Source: Sphingosinicella sp. CPCC 101087 (GTDB lineage: Bacteria; Pseudomonadota; Alphaproteobacteria; Sphingomonadales; Sphingomonadaceae). From it: a stretch of DNA of 64,000 bases. The notes under the pieces are model-generated. The model saw only the letters and a program-made list of their open reading frames with translations. It had not been told where the DNA came from and searched no databases. Position numbers and translations under genes: made by a program. Of this stretch, positions 10,742-19,908 are shown piece after piece (the first letter of the stretch is position 1; every line of letters starts with the position of its first letter). Where the stretch lies: NCBI RefSeq assembly GCF_004151485.1, contig NZ_SBFF01000003.1, positions 1-64,000 of the forward strand. The letters are read 5' to 3'.

Positions 10742-10989
10742 GAAGGCTCCAATCCAGCGCGATTGACCCTGCCCTGCTTCTGTGAGGAGCTGGATTCGCC
10801 ACGCGCCGCGCGCACATGCCCAAAGGTCGGCATCGGGTCGAGCCGGGATTCGGAGGGTAGGGAAATTCGACGGCGGATGGGATCGCCTCCGATCCGATCG
10901 CGGTAAGCGATCGGCCCAGGACGTCGGTCGGGCCCATCGGCATGTTGGCCGTCAGACCCGGTCGGGCCGCGGATACCGCAGGAGGAAAG

Positions 10990-11078
10990 AGTGGTGCCCA
11001 GGAGAGGACTCGAACCTCCACGCCCTTGCGAGCGCCAGCACCTGAAGCTGGTGCGTCTACCAATTCCGCCACCTGGGC
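10990..11078 (-). tRNA. tRNA-Leu (anticodon CAG)
   Basis: On the minus strand the 5' end GCCCAGG pairs with the 3' CCTGGGC, followed by discriminator A and an encoded CCA. The D-arm GGCGGAATTGGTAGACGC, anticodon stem CCAGC/GCTGG with loop TTCAGGT, a long variable arm and GGTTCGAGTCC are all present. The long variable arm and CAG anticodon identify leucine. Bases 11079-11283 after it show no gene. Confidence 0.97.
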
Positions 11079-11283
11079 ACGGGGTAGGACGCGCGAGGTA
11101 GGAGGGCGCGCCCTGCTTGTCAACGCGGCTTGCGCCGCCGATATCGTGCCGCGCGGAGCGGGCGGTAGTCCTGGCGCCGGAATGGGCGTTCGGCTTGCCA
11201 TCGCTGCGCCGAAGCGGCAAGGGAGCGGCGCGACTGCGGGCCTGCGCGCCCGTCTCATGCAACCTAGCCAGGGCGCTCGGGAG

Positions 11284-12273
11284 ATGACGGTAAAGACGGA
11301 CCGGCTGGTCACCTTGTTCGGCGGCGGCGGCTTCATCGGCCGCTATGTCGCCCAGGCCTTGTTCGCAGCCGGCGCGCGCGTCCGGGTCGCCGAGCGCGAG
11401 CCGCGCAGCGCTTTCTACCTGCGGCCGCTTGCCGGCCTCGGGCAGATCCAGTTCGTGCATGCGGACGTGACCCGGCCGGAGCAGGTGGCCGCCGCGGTCG
11501 CGGGGGCGGACGCCGTCATCAACCTGGTCGGTATCTTCAACGGAGACCTGCAGGCCGTCCATGTCGGCGGGGCCCGCAACGTCGCCGAGGCGGCCGGCGC
11601 GGCCGGCGCGGCGGCCGTCGTGCATATTTCCGCGATCGGCGCGGATCCGGAAAGCGAATCGGTCTACGGCCGCACCAAAGGGCAGGGTGAGCAGGCGGTC
11701 CGCGCCGACTTTCCCGCCGCGACGATCATTCGGCCGTCGATCGTGTTCGGCCCCGAGGACAATTTCGTGAACCGCTTTGCGCGGATGGTTCGGCTGCTGC
11801 CGGTCGTGCCGGTGCTTCGCGGCGCCTGGAAGGTGCAGCCGGTTTACGCCGCCGATCTCGGCAAGGCGATCGCGGCCGCCGCGGTCGATCCGGCGCCCCA
11901 TTCGGGTAGCACGTACGAGCTGGCGGGACCTCAGGTCGTTTCGATGCGCGAAATCAACGAATGGATCTGCCGGGCGACGGGCCGTGGGACCAGGCCGGTG
12001 CTGCAGGTCCCCGACGGCATCGGGCGTTTGATGGCGCGGCTCGGCGGCTGGGTCCCCGGCGCTCCGATCACTTGGGATCAGTGGCTGATGCTGCAGCGGG
12101 ACAATGTCGCGAGCGGCGAATGTCCCGGGTTCGAGGCTTTCGGAATCAGGCCGGCGCCCTTGGCGGCCGTCGCCGAGGGATGGCTGCCGATCTACCGCCG
12201 CCAAGGCCGCTGGGCGAGGCCTGCGGGCGGCGGCGGGCCCGATCCGCGCGCGCAAGGACCCTCGCCTTATTGA
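11284..12273 (+). CDS. Complex I NDUFA9-like NAD(P)-binding protein (atypical SDR epimerase family)
   Basis: A 329-residue cytoplasmic or membrane-associated protein with an N-terminal Rossmann motif (TLFGGGGFIGRYV, residues ~9-21), then HADVTRP and INLVGIFNG, and a YGRTKGQGE segment in place of the YxxxK motif. This is the pattern of NDUFA9-like alphaproteobacterial proteins, relatives of the complex I accessory subunit and of NAD-dependent epimerases. A role in respiratory complex assembly or quinone-linked metabolism is inferred from the family and not shown here. ATG 11284 is chosen because it places the Rossmann motif near the N-terminus; the frame stays open further upstream, past the tRNA-Leu, without protein-like features. 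Confidence 0.88.
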   Translation: MTVKTDRLVTLFGGGGFIGRYVAQALFAAGARVRVAEREPRSAFYLRPLAGLGQIQFVHADVTRPEQVAAAVAGADAVINLVGIFNGDLQAVHVGGARNVAEAAGAAGAAAVVHISAIGADPESESVYGRTKGQGEQAVRADFPAATIIRPSIVFGPEDNFVNRFARMVRLLPVVPVLRGAWKVQPVYAADLGKAIAAAAVDPAPHSGSTYELAGPQVVSMREINEWICRATGRGTRPVLQVPDGIGRLMARLGGWVPGAPITWDQWLMLQRDNVASGECPGFEAFGIRPAPLAAVAEGWLPIYRRQGRWARPAGGGGPDPRAQGPSPY

Positions 12274-12281
12274 GCGAAGGC

Positions 12282-12315
12282 GGGGCTCCGGCGGCGCGTT
12301 GACAGCCGCCGCCCC
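12282..12315 (+). terminator. Probable hairpin terminator of the NDUFA9-like gene
   Basis: Arms GGGGC (12282-12286) and GGCGGC (12290-12295) pair with GCCGCC (12305-12310) and GCCCC (12311-12315), with a 3-base bulge and a 9-base loop, just after the stop codon. It is strong and GC-rich but has only a short T-poor tail (TTCC). Confidence 0.4.
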
Positions 12316-12337
12316 TTCCGCCACAGGGGCCGCCTTC

Positions 12338-12343
12338 TTATAT
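12338..12343 (+). promoter_or_regulatory. Possible -10 box of the tRNA-Tyr promoter
   Basis: TTATAT lies 11 bases before the mature tRNA 5' end and is followed by a GC-rich stretch (CGCGCTCCC), as in growth-rate-controlled stable RNA promoters. No convincing -35 box lies at 16-18 bases upstream, so this is tentative. Confidence 0.3.
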
Positions 12344-12354
12344 CGCGCTCCCAC

Positions 12355-12441
12355 GGACAGGTGGCCGAGTGGTTAAAGGCAGCAGACTGTAAATCTGCCG
12401 GGCTTCGCCCTACGCTGGTTCGAATCCAGCCCTGTCCACCA
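12355..12441 (+). tRNA. tRNA-Tyr (anticodon GTA)
   Basis: Acceptor GGACAGG pairs with CCTGTCC, then A and an encoded CCA. A D-arm (GGCCGAGTGGTTAAAGGC), anticodon stem GCAGA/TCTGC with loop CTGTAAA, a long variable arm and GGTTCGAATCC are visible. The GTA anticodon in a class II tRNA identifies tyrosine. The following region up to 12694 has no gene but carries the inverted repeat at 12604. Confidence 0.97.
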
Positions 12442-12603
12442 TCATCAGGCAGCGTGCCGGGCCGGCATGGCCCTCCCCGACCGCAACCCATCGACTTCGG
12501 CAATCCGTGGTTTCGGCTCGGCCGAGGCGAGGGTCGATGACAAAGGCGGTGTCGGCCCATTTTCGCGCGATCGCCATAATCTTCCCTGCCCTTTCGTACC
12601 GAA

Positions 12604-12643
12604 TCTCACAGAATGAGAGATCCTCGGCCGTCGATTTGACCCC
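12604..12643 (+). promoter_or_regulatory. Candidate operator (TCTCA-N5-TGAGA) with TTTGACCCC element upstream of the aldolase/dehydrogenase operon
   Basis: Arms TCTCA (12604-12608) and TGAGA (12614-12618) flank CAGAA, making a 15-bp palindrome of the size bound by many IclR regulators. TTTGACCCC follows at 12635-12643 and could supply a -35 box; no clear -10 was found. A similar palindrome plus the same TTTGACCCC occurs at 16642-16668. Binding by the IclR protein at 15720 is inferred. Confidence 0.5.
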
Positions 12644-12694
12644 GGTGGCGATCCGCATTCATCCTCATGCGCAGGATTGAAAGGGGGTGCGTGA

Positions 12695-13669
12695 ATGCTT
12701 TCCGCCGGACAGGCGCCTGATTTCGTTGCGCCGGGTAAAGTAAAGGCGGCGATCATCGGATCGGGCAATATTGGAACCGACCTGATGATGAAGGTCTTGC
12801 GCACGTCCAGTCGCGTCGAAATGGGCGCAATGGTTGGAATCGACCCCAATTCCGACGGGCTCGCCCGAGCCGCCCGCCTCGGCGTTGCTGTCACTCACGA
12901 GGGAATAGAGGGCCTGATCCGGCTTCCGGTATGGCCCGACATCGCAATCGTCTTCGATGCCACTTCGGCGGGGGCGCATCGACGGCATAGCGAGGTCGTG
13001 ACCGGCGCCGGAAAAGTGATGATCGATCTCACGCCGGCCGCAATCGGACCCTATGTCGTTCCGGTCGTGAACGGCGACAGTTATCTCGACGCGCCCAACC
13101 TCAACATGGTCACCTGCGGCGGCCAGGCCACCATTCCGATGGTTGCCGCCGTCGCGTCGGTGGCGACGGTCCATTATGCCGAGATCGTGGCCTCGATCGC
13201 GTCCCGTTCGGCCGGGCCGGGGACGCGCGACAATATCGACGAGTTTACCCAGACCACCGCGCGCGGCGTCGAGCAGGTCGGCGGCGCCGCAAAGGGCAAG
13301 GCGATCATCATCCTCAACCCGGCCGAGCCGCCGATGATCATGCGCGACACCGTCTTCACCTTGTCGTCGGGCGCCGACGAGCCGGCCATCGAGGCGGCCG
13401 TGGAGGCGATGCTAAAGCAGGTCCAGGCCTATGTGCCGGGCTACCGCCTCAAGCAAAAGGTCCAGTTCGAGCGCTTCGGCTCGAACAATCCCATCCGCAT
13501 CCCCGGCGTCGGCAGCTTCGAGGGGATCAAGTCGACCATCTTCCTCGAGGTGGAGGGGGCGGCCCATTATCTGCCCGCTTATGCCGGGAATCTCGACATC
13601 ATGACCTCCGCGGCGCTCCGCACCGCCGAGAAGATTGCGGAGCGACAGCTCGCCGGAGCGTGTGCATGA
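12695..13669 (+). CDS. mhpF: Acetaldehyde dehydrogenase (acetylating)
   Basis: A 324-residue cytoplasmic enzyme that converts acetaldehyde, NAD+ and CoA to acetyl-CoA. The NAD-binding motif is [13 protein letters not shown] (residues ~18-30), and the catalytic cysteine is Cys141 in [12 protein letters not shown]. Length and motifs match MhpF/BphJ/DmpF. The next gene overlaps it by four bases and encodes the aldolase that physically partners this enzyme and channels acetaldehyde to it. ATG 12695 follows AAGGGGG (12681-12687) at good spacing. The pair completes the last two steps of meta-cleavage pathways for aromatics or steroid rings. No hydratase or ring-cleaving dioxygenase gene lies in this window. 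Confidence 0.95.
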   Translation: MLSAGQAPDFVAPGKVKAAIIGSGNIGTDLMMKVLRTSSRVEMGAMVGIDPNSDGLARAARLGVAVTHEGIEGLIRLPVWPDIAIVFDATSAGAHRRHSEVVTGAGKVMIDLTPAAIGPYVVPVVNGDSYLDAPNLNMVTCGGQATIPMVAAVASVATVHYAEIVASIASRSAGPGTRDNIDEFTQTTARGVEQVGGAAKGKAIIILNPAEPPMIMRDTVFTLSSGADEPAIEAAVEAMLKQVQAYVPGYRLKQKVQFERFGSNNPIRIPGVGSFEGIKSTIFLEVEGAAHYLPAYAGNLDIMTSAALRTAEKIAERQLAGACA

Positions 13670-14733
13670 GTTTCGATCCTTCCTCCACGCGCCTCTACAT
13701 CCAGGACGTCACCCTGCGCGACGGCATGCACGCCATCCGCCATCAATATGGGCTCGACCAGGTTCGGCGGATCGCCCGGGCCCTCGATGAGGCCGGCGTC
13801 GACGCGATCGAGGTTGCCCACGGCGATGGCCTGAACGGATCCAGCTTCAACTACGGCTTCGCTGCCGCGACCGACTGGGAATGGCTCGAGGCCGCCGCGG
13901 AAGTCGTCGAGCGAGCGCGGCTGACCACGTTGCTGCTTCCGGGCATCGGCACGATCGAGGATCTCGAACGGGCGCACGAGCTCGGCGTCACCTCCGTTCG
14001 GATCGCCACCCACTGCACCGAAGCGGACATCGCCCGTCAGCATATCGGACGCGCCCGCGATCTCGGTCTCGACACCGTGGGCTTCCTGATGATGAGCCAC
14101 ATGATCGAACCCGAGGCACTGGCCAGTCAGGCGAAGCTGATGGAAAGCTACGGCGCGACCTGCGTCTACGTCACCGACAGCGGCGGTGCCCTCGACATGG
14201 ACGGCTGCCGCGAACGGTTCGAGGCGTTCGATCGGATTCTGGAACCCGAAACCGAGCGGGGCATCCACGCCCATCATAACCTTTCGCTTGGCGTCGCCAA
14301 TTCGATCGTCTCGGCACAATGCGGAGTGATCCGCGTGGACGCCAGCCTCGCCGGCATGGGGGCAGGGGCGGGGAACGCGCCGCTGGAGGTGTTCATCGCG
14401 GCGATCGACCGAAAGGGGTGGCGCCACGGCACCGACCTGTTCAAGCTCATGGACGCGGCCGAGGAACTGGTTCGTCCGCTGCAGGACCGCCCGGTGCGGG
14501 TCGATCGGGAAACGCTCAGCCTGGGCTATTCCGGCGTCTATTCCTCCTTTCTCCGCCACGCCGAGAAAGCCGGCAACGACTATGGCGTCGACGTTCGCGA
14601 GATCCTCGTGGAGCTCGGCCGCCGCCGCATGGTGGGTGGTCAGGAGGACATGATCGTGGACGTCACGCTGGACATTCTCGGATCGAGGAGCGGCCCGGCG
14701 GAACAGGGCGCAGGCACAGGAGAGAAAGAATGA
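13666..14733 (+). CDS. mhpE: 4-hydroxy-2-oxovalerate aldolase
   Basis: A 355-residue divalent-metal-dependent class II aldolase that splits 4-hydroxy-2-oxopentanoate into pyruvate and acetaldehyde. The N-terminal [16 protein letters not shown] supplies the metal-binding Asp and catalytic His of the DRE-TIM (HMGL-like) barrel, and [11 protein letters not shown] supplies the two metal-binding His. The C-terminal communication domain expected in MhpE/BphI/DmpG is present ([18 protein letters not shown]). ATG 13666 overlaps the stop of the dehydrogenase gene in ATGA form; a GTG six bases upstream is also possible. The coupling agrees with the stable aldolase-dehydrogenase complex known for this family. 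Confidence 0.95.
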   Translation: MSFDPSSTRLYIQDVTLRDGMHAIRHQYGLDQVRRIARALDEAGVDAIEVAHGDGLNGSSFNYGFAAATDWEWLEAAAEVVERARLTTLLLPGIGTIEDLERAHELGVTSVRIATHCTEADIARQHIGRARDLGLDTVGFLMMSHMIEPEALASQAKLMESYGATCVYVTDSGGALDMDGCRERFEAFDRILEPETERGIHAHHNLSLGVANSIVSAQCGVIRVDASLAGMGAGAGNAPLEVFIAAIDRKGWRHGTDLFKLMDAAEELVRPLQDRPVRVDRETLSLGYSGVYSSFLRHAEKAGNDYGVDVREILVELGRRRMVGGQEDMIVDVTLDILGSRSGPAEQGAGTGEKE

Positions 14734-15644
14734 TCGAACGCAGGCATTTTCTCGGGATATTGGCGAGCCTGCCGACCCTTGCTGCCTTCCCCGGCGCCGT
14801 CTTCGCGCGGGCTCCGGATCTCTCGCGCATCCCGACCCGGCCTTCCGGTCCGATCGAGATTCTCTATCGAACGCCGCACGGCAAGCCGAACGGCCTCGAC
14901 AAGACAGACGAAGGCATGTGGGTGATCGACCAGGGTCCGGAGAACTGGATCTCCCTCATCGACCCGGCCGACGGACGCCTGATCCGTGAATTCCAGCCGA
15001 GCAACGTTCGCTCGGCAAGCGGTATCTGCGTCGACGACGAGGACGGGACGATGTGGATCGGCTCGACCTACAATCGGCTGATCGTCCATCTCGATCCAAG
15101 GACATCGCAGACCATCGCCGCCTATCAGACCCCGGGCGCCGGCCTGATCTACCGCATGGCCGGCGATGTCGAGGGACACCGCACGCCGCTCGAGCCGGCC
15201 TATCCGGAAGCGCCGCGTCCGCCCTCCGCGCTTCCCGGGAACGTCGCGCGGCTGCCGAACGGGCAGGTCGCGCTCGATCGGATCGATGCGCCCCCCGGTA
15301 CGGGCGCACACTGCATCCTTCAAAAGGGCAAGCTGCTCTACGTGGCCGTGCCGCCGGCGCGCTCGGTGTTCGTCATCGACAAGACGGACTGGGTGGTCCA
15401 GGATTCCTATCCGAGCGCGGGGAACCGGCCGCACGACATGACCTGGACCGACGCCGCCAAGACCCATTTCTGGGCCTCCGACTCGAACCTCAACGCTTTC
15501 TTCCGGCAGAATGCGACGAGCGGCGAGATCGACGCGCGAATCCAGCTTCCGGACGACTCACCGGTCATTCACGGGGCCAAGCTTCACGACGGGTACATGT
15601 ATTGTTGCGACGATGTGGGTTGGATGTTCCGATTCAGAATGTGA
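14730..15644 (+). CDS. Exported beta-propeller protein (SMP-30/YncE-like), possible lactonase
   Basis: A 304-residue protein with an N-terminal [19 protein letters not shown] segment. The ERRHFL twin-arginine pattern followed by a hydrophobic stretch suggests Tat export to the periplasm. The mature part shows propeller blades ([57 protein letters not shown]-like [10 protein letters not shown]). SMP-30/gluconolactonase-like propellers often bind a metal and hydrolyse lactones, but catalytic residues cannot be fixed by eye. ATG 14730 overlaps the aldolase stop (ATGA), so it belongs to the same operon. Tat export suggests a folded, perhaps metal-loaded, enzyme acting outside the cytoplasm. Function beyond the fold is unknown. 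Confidence 0.75.
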   Translation: MIERRHFLGILASLPTLAAFPGAVFARAPDLSRIPTRPSGPIEILYRTPHGKPNGLDKTDEGMWVIDQGPENWISLIDPADGRLIREFQPSNVRSASGICVDDEDGTMWIGSTYNRLIVHLDPRTSQTIAAYQTPGAGLIYRMAGDVEGHRTPLEPAYPEAPRPPSALPGNVARLPNGQVALDRIDAPPGTGAHCILQKGKLLYVAVPPARSVFVIDKTDWVVQDSYPSAGNRPHDMTWTDAAKTHFWASDSNLNAFFRQNATSGEIDARIQLPDDSPVIHGAKLHDGYMYCCDDVGWMFRFRM

Positions 15645-15694
15645 GGCCCGGCGCGAGAGGGAGCGCGATTGACGTTCCCCCCGCCGGTGACCAG

Positions 15695-15706
15695 TCTCGA
15701 ACGAGA
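15695..15706 (+). promoter_or_regulatory. Inverted repeat TCTCG-AA-CGAGA before the IclR gene
   Basis: A perfect 12-bp palindrome 13 bases upstream of the GTG start. It shares the TCTC...GAGA edges of the 15-bp repeats at 12604 and 16642 but has a 2-base centre, so it may be an autoregulatory site or a coincidence. Confidence 0.3.
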
Positions 15707-15719
15707 GGGAGGTTGAAAG

Positions 15720-16496
15720 GTGGCGACGCCAAAGAACGAATCCGTCCGCAAGGCCTTCAAGCTCTTGCGCGCCTTCAGGGACGCGGACGAGTGGCTTACC
15801 AGCGCTGAACTCAGCCGCCGCGCCCGCTTGCCGCAGGCTTCGGGCTACCGGCTCATCCAGACGCTCGAAGAGATCGGCGCGGTGCTGCGCGGGCCGCGCG
15901 GCCGTTATCGCCCGGGAATGCTGCTCATCCACCTGTCGCGCCAGGTCGAGGTGGCCGAACTGCTTCGCGATGTGTCCCATGGCGTTCTGTTCGACCTCGC
16001 CTCGCGGCTTTCGCTCACCGTTCATATGGGCGTGTTCGAGGACGGGATGGTGACTTATGTCGCGAAGGTGGGAGAGTCGGCGGGCTTCGCCGTGCACACC
16101 CGGGTCGGCGCACAGCACGAGGCTTATTGCACGGGCCTCGGCAAGGTCCTTCTGGCCAGCCTGCCATATCAGGAGCTGGAGGATTTCATCGACGAGGGCG
16201 ACCTGGTTCCGCTGACGCCGCATACGATCACCGATCCGGCCGCCTTCCGGCGCGAGATCATGCGCGTACGCCAGCGCGGCTTCGCGATCGACGACGGCGA
16301 AAGCGCGTTGAACCTGCGCTGCGTAGCGGTACCGGTCCGCGATTCCACGGGCAAGACGATCGCCGCCATTTCGGTCTCCGACGAGGCCGAACGCATGGAC
16401 GGGCAACGCCAGGACGAGGTTCGGATCGCCCTTCAATGTGCCGCCGCGGCCATCCAGCACAAGCTGATGCCGGCCGCGGAGTCGATCGCCGCCTGA
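15720..16496 (+). CDS. IclR-family transcriptional regulator
   Basis: A 258-residue DNA-binding protein. The N-terminal winged helix-turn-helix spans about residues 8-70 (WLTSAELSRRARLPQASGYR, LIQTLEEIGAV). The C-terminal effector-binding domain has the family pattern HTRVGAQHEAYCTGLGKVLL and later FAIDDGESALNLRCVAVPV. IclR proteins bind aromatic or small organic acids and act as repressors or activators of nearby catabolic genes. The GTG start at 15720 follows GAGGGAGG at suitable spacing. The gene sits between the aldolase operon and the TonB receptor gene, with candidate operators before both, so it is the probable local regulator. A strong terminator follows at 16524. Confidence 0.94.
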   Translation: MATPKNESVRKAFKLLRAFRDADEWLTSAELSRRARLPQASGYRLIQTLEEIGAVLRGPRGRYRPGMLLIHLSRQVEVAELLRDVSHGVLFDLASRLSLTVHMGVFEDGMVTYVAKVGESAGFAVHTRVGAQHEAYCTGLGKVLLASLPYQELEDFIDEGDLVPLTPHTITDPAAFRREIMRVRQRGFAIDDGESALNLRCVAVPVRDSTGKTIAAISVSDEAERMDGQRQDEVRIALQCAAAAIQHKLMPAAESIAA

Positions 16497-16523
16497 GACG
16501 CTGCGCTGGAGCGTCTGCTTGCT

Positions 16524-16553
16524 GGGGCCGGAAGCGCGCGCGCTTTCGGCCCC
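16524..16553 (+). terminator. Rho-independent-type terminator after the IclR gene
   Basis: GGGGCCGGAAGCG (16524-16536) and CGCTTTCGGCCCC (16541-16553) form a 13-bp stem, with one G-T pair, around the loop CGCG. The T-poor tail is GCTCTTA. Its position 28 bases after the stop codon fits transcription ending there. Confidence 0.65.
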
Positions 16554-16641
16554 GCTCTTAATCGACCTTCGCGATTGCGGAGGCGAAGCGAACTTCCGCT
16601 ACGGAAAAGGCCGCGATGGCATGAGGAAGGCCTTCAGCCTG

Positions 16642-16668
16642 TCTCATCAAGTGAGAGGATTTGACCCC
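16642..16668 (+). promoter_or_regulatory. Candidate operator (TCTCA-N5-TGAGA) with TTTGACCCC upstream of the TonB receptor gene
   Basis: Arms TCTCA (16642-16646) and TGAGA (16652-16656) flank TCAAG. TTTGACCCC follows at 16660-16668, three bases after the palindrome. The same two elements occur at 12604-12643, with 16 bases between them. This suggests shared control by the adjacent IclR protein. Confidence 0.5.
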
Positions 16669-16748
16669 CCTATTTTGACTTCTCCCGCCCACACCCGGAC
16701 TTCTCCATTCGAAGCCTCAAAGAGGGCGCCCGAATGGGAGGGGAGAAG

Positions 16749-19727
16749 ATGAAAGCATTGAAGCTGCTCAGGTTTGGCGCATCGACCATCGCGCTCGTCG
16801 CCGTCGCCGCTGCGACCAGCGCTTCGGCGCAGGCACCGGAAGCCCAGACGGTAAACGCGCCGCAACCGGTGCCTGGTGACACCACGCCGATGGCGGGGGA
16901 TGAGGATCTCGCTTTCCCTGAGGCCGATGGGTCGGGCGGGGAAGGCGAGTCGATCGTCGTCACCGGCACGAGCCTGCGCGGCGTCGCGCCGGTCGGCTCC
17001 AACCTGGTTTCGGTCGGTCGCGAAGCGATCGAGGATACCGGCGCCCAGACGATCCAGCAGATCCTCAAGACGGTTCCCCAGATCACCGCGGCGGGCAATG
17101 CCGGCCAGGGGCCGGCAGGGACGTCATATTATTCCCCGACCATCCACAGCCTCGGCTCCAGTGCGAGCAACAGCACTCTGGTGCTGATCGATGGCCATCG
17201 CTTCTCGCTCGGCGGGCAGCCGCATCCGCTCTCCGATCCCGGCATCGTGCCGCCGATTGCCCTCGAGCGGGTCGAGGTTCTCGCCGAAGGCTCCTCATCC
17301 ATCTACGGTTCCGACGCGGTAGCCGGCGTGATCAATTTCATCACCCGTCGCCGCTACGAAGGCTTCGAAGTCCAGGCGCAGGCGGGCTTCGGCGACTCCT
17401 ACGAGACCTACAATGCCGGCGCGCTCTGGGGCACACGGTGGGACCAGGGCTCGGTCATGCTGGCTTATTCCCACTCCTATCGAAGCGCACTGGCTTATGC
17501 CGATCGCGATTTCCTGCGGCCGGACCACCGGGACGACGGCGGCACGAACTTCTCCAGCTTCAATTGCTCGCCGGCGACGATCCAGCCCGGCGGGGCCGGC
17601 GGCATATTCCTGTCGCCGACCGACGCGAACCCGGTGGCCAACATTTCGGCCAATGCCCCGTGCGACAACACGATCTACGAGGACCTCCTGCCTCGTGAAG
17701 TCCGGCACAACGTCATGGCAAAGGTGGAGCATGAGATCACGCCGGACCTCACGGTCGGCGTCGATTTCCTCTACTCCAATCGCGAGAACCATGCCCGCGA
17801 CAGCCGCGGCACGCTCACCGCGACCGCTTTCCGCACCGGCGATCAGGCCAACCCCTTCTATGTGAATCCGCCTGGTATCGCTCCCGGCACAGCCGAGGGA
17901 GACCGCCAGACGGTGCGCTGGAATGCCGACGAACTGCTCGGCCCGGGAGCCTATAACGACAACAGCTCGGTCAACTATTTCGTGGCCGGCAATCTCGAAT
18001 ACCGCATCAACGACAATTGGCGGCTGACCGGCCTGGGGCTGGTCGGGCGCGAGGACCATCAGGTCGAGAGCAACGGCCAGCTTTGCGGAAGCTGCGCCAA
18101 CCTCGCGCTTAACGGCACCACCAATACCGGGGGAGACGTCACGCGGCCATCAATTCCGGGAACGTCGGTCATCGTTCTCAACCTGCCGCTCACGACCGAC
18201 AACGCGCTCGACGTGTGGAACCCCGCCGCGAGCAACCGCACGTCGGCGGCGGTGCGCGCGATGCTCACCGATTCGCTCAATGTCGCCAATTACTACCATT
18301 CCATCACCCAGGCGCGGCTTGGGCTGGACGGCACGCTGTTCACCTGGGCCGGCGGCGACGTCCGGCTCGCCGTGGGTGGTGAGTATCTGAAATACGGGCT
18401 CGAGATCCAGCGCAGCAGGCCCAACAATACCGGGCCGGCCTCGAAGGGATCTGAGCAACTCGATCTGGACCTCGGCCGCAACGTCCGTTCGGCCTATGCC
18501 GAGCTGTTCGTTCCGATCATCGGCGAAGCGAACGCGCTGCCGTTCGTCCGCCGGTTCGAGATCACCGTGTCGGGGCGGCACGACGACTATAGCGACGTCG
18601 GCTCGACCAACAATCCGAAGATAGGCGCCAACCTCGAAGTCGTGCGCGGCCTGCGCTTCCGCGGCAACTGGTCGCGCTCTTTCGTCGCGCCGGCGATCAG
18701 CAGCCTCGGTGACGCTTCCCGCGGGGGCTTGGCGAGCTTCTCGGGCTACGGCCCGTTGACGGGCGCGGTGATCATCCCGATCGCCAACTATCCGCTCGCC
18801 GCCCAGCTGCCGGGATGCAATGCGCCCGGACAGGTCACGTGCCAGATCGCCACCAGCACCATCCAGGGCATTTCCTTCAACAACGGCAATCCCGAGTTGG
18901 AGCCGCAAAAGGGGAAGGGCTGGTCGATCGGAGCCGATTTCGCCCCCGTTTTCCTGCCTGGTTTCAGAGCGGCCGCGACTTTGTTCAACGCCAGCTTCCG
19001 CGGCGGCGTCACTTCACCGAACCTGGCGACAGTGATCAACACGCCCGGCCTCAACCACCTGCTGACCATCTTTCCGAATTGCGCGACGGCCGCCGAAGTC
19101 GCCGCCGTTGTCGGCCAGGCGCCGCTCAACGGGCCCCTGCCGCAATGCATCAACTTCATCCGCAACGGCCGGCAGCAGAACGTCGTGAACCTGGACGTCC
19201 AAGGTATCGACGCCAGCCTCAATTACGAGCACGATACCGTTAGCGCCGGCACCTTCACCGTCGGTGCGTCCCTCTCCTACTTCACGAAGTTTCGTCAGAA
19301 TATCGGCGGCGGACCCTGGTTCAGCGTGCTCAACACGACCGGCTTCAACGAGACCTTCCCTTCGATCCAGACCCAGGGCCGCTTCAATGCGGGGTGGGCT
19401 CATTCCGGCTTCTCGATCGACCTGTTCGCCAATTATATCGGCAGCTATCGTAACTGGTCGAGCAGCACCGTCGAGCCGCTCACCCGCGACGAGAACGGCA
19501 ATCCGAACGGTGGCGGCGACAAGGTGAGCGGCAGCGTGCTGTTCGATCTCAACCTTGCCTACACCCTTCAGGGCGAGGGCTTCCTCGGCGGCAGCCAGGT
19601 CTTCGTCGATGTCGCGAACCTGTTCGATCGCGATCCGCCTTTCTACAACCGGGCGCCGGGCTATGACCAATATGGCGCCAACCCGATCGGCCGGGTCGTG
19701 ACGATCGGCGCGAGGCTCCGATTCTGA
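16749..19727 (+). CDS. TonB-dependent outer-membrane receptor
   Basis: A 992-residue outer-membrane importer. A Sec signal peptide covers about residues 1-28 (ALVAVAAATSASAQA). The plug domain starts after a TonB-box-like ESIVVTGTSLRG and contains TIQQILKTVPQI and LVLIDGHRFSLGG. The barrel ends with the typical terminal aromatic residue (VTIGARLRF). ATG 16749 follows AGGGGAG; an ATG at 16734 lies inside that ribosome-binding region and is less likely. There is no N-terminal STN domain, so it is a transport-only receptor, unlike the one at 45893. Its place beside an IclR regulator and catabolic genes suggests it imports the substrate of this island, not iron. Confidence 0.93.
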   Translation: MKALKLLRFGASTIALVAVAAATSASAQAPEAQTVNAPQPVPGDTTPMAGDEDLAFPEADGSGGEGESIVVTGTSLRGVAPVGSNLVSVGREAIEDTGAQTIQQILKTVPQITAAGNAGQGPAGTSYYSPTIHSLGSSASNSTLVLIDGHRFSLGGQPHPLSDPGIVPPIALERVEVLAEGSSSIYGSDAVAGVINFITRRRYEGFEVQAQAGFGDSYETYNAGALWGTRWDQGSVMLAYSHSYRSALAYADRDFLRPDHRDDGGTNFSSFNCSPATIQPGGAGGIFLSPTDANPVANISANAPCDNTIYEDLLPREVRHNVMAKVEHEITPDLTVGVDFLYSNRENHARDSRGTLTATAFRTGDQANPFYVNPPGIAPGTAEGDRQTVRWNADELLGPGAYNDNSSVNYFVAGNLEYRINDNWRLTGLGLVGREDHQVESNGQLCGSCANLALNGTTNTGGDVTRPSIPGTSVIVLNLPLTTDNALDVWNPAASNRTSAAVRAMLTDSLNVANYYHSITQARLGLDGTLFTWAGGDVRLAVGGEYLKYGLEIQRSRPNNTGPASKGSEQLDLDLGRNVRSAYAELFVPIIGEANALPFVRRFEITVSGRHDDYSDVGSTNNPKIGANLEVVRGLRFRGNWSRSFVAPAISSLGDASRGGLASFSGYGPLTGAVIIPIANYPLAAQLPGCNAPGQVTCQIATSTIQGISFNNGNPELEPQKGKGWSIGADFAPVFLPGFRAAATLFNASFRGGVTSPNLATVINTPGLNHLLTIFPNCATAAEVAAVVGQAPLNGPLPQCINFIRNGRQQNVVNLDVQGIDASLNYEHDTVSAGTFTVGASLSYFTKFRQNIGGGPWFSVLNTTGFNETFPSIQTQGRFNAGWAHSGFSIDLFANYIGSYRNWSSSTVEPLTRDENGNPNGGGDKVSGSVLFDLNLAYTLQGEGFLGGSQVFVDVANLFDRDPPFYNRAPGYDQYGANPIGRVVTIGARLRF

Positions 19728-19908
19728 TCGGCCGGCTCTGTTTCCGCCCCGGGGGCGGGGGGGCTCCTGCGCAGACGGGGCTTCTTCGCCGGCCGTTTGG
19801 CGCCGCGCGGGCCGGGCCGGATTGCGTCTCGATTCACACGCCGGTTCGGCTTTGGGGCGGAGCTGTCCTAGAAGCCTCGGCAGGTTCGCGTACACGGAGC
19901 ACGTGCCG

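Noticed and set aside
19744-19758. GC-rich inverted repeat after the first TonB receptor gene
   Set aside because: CCGCC and GGCGG arms could pair, but the stem is short and there is no T run, so I did not call a terminator.
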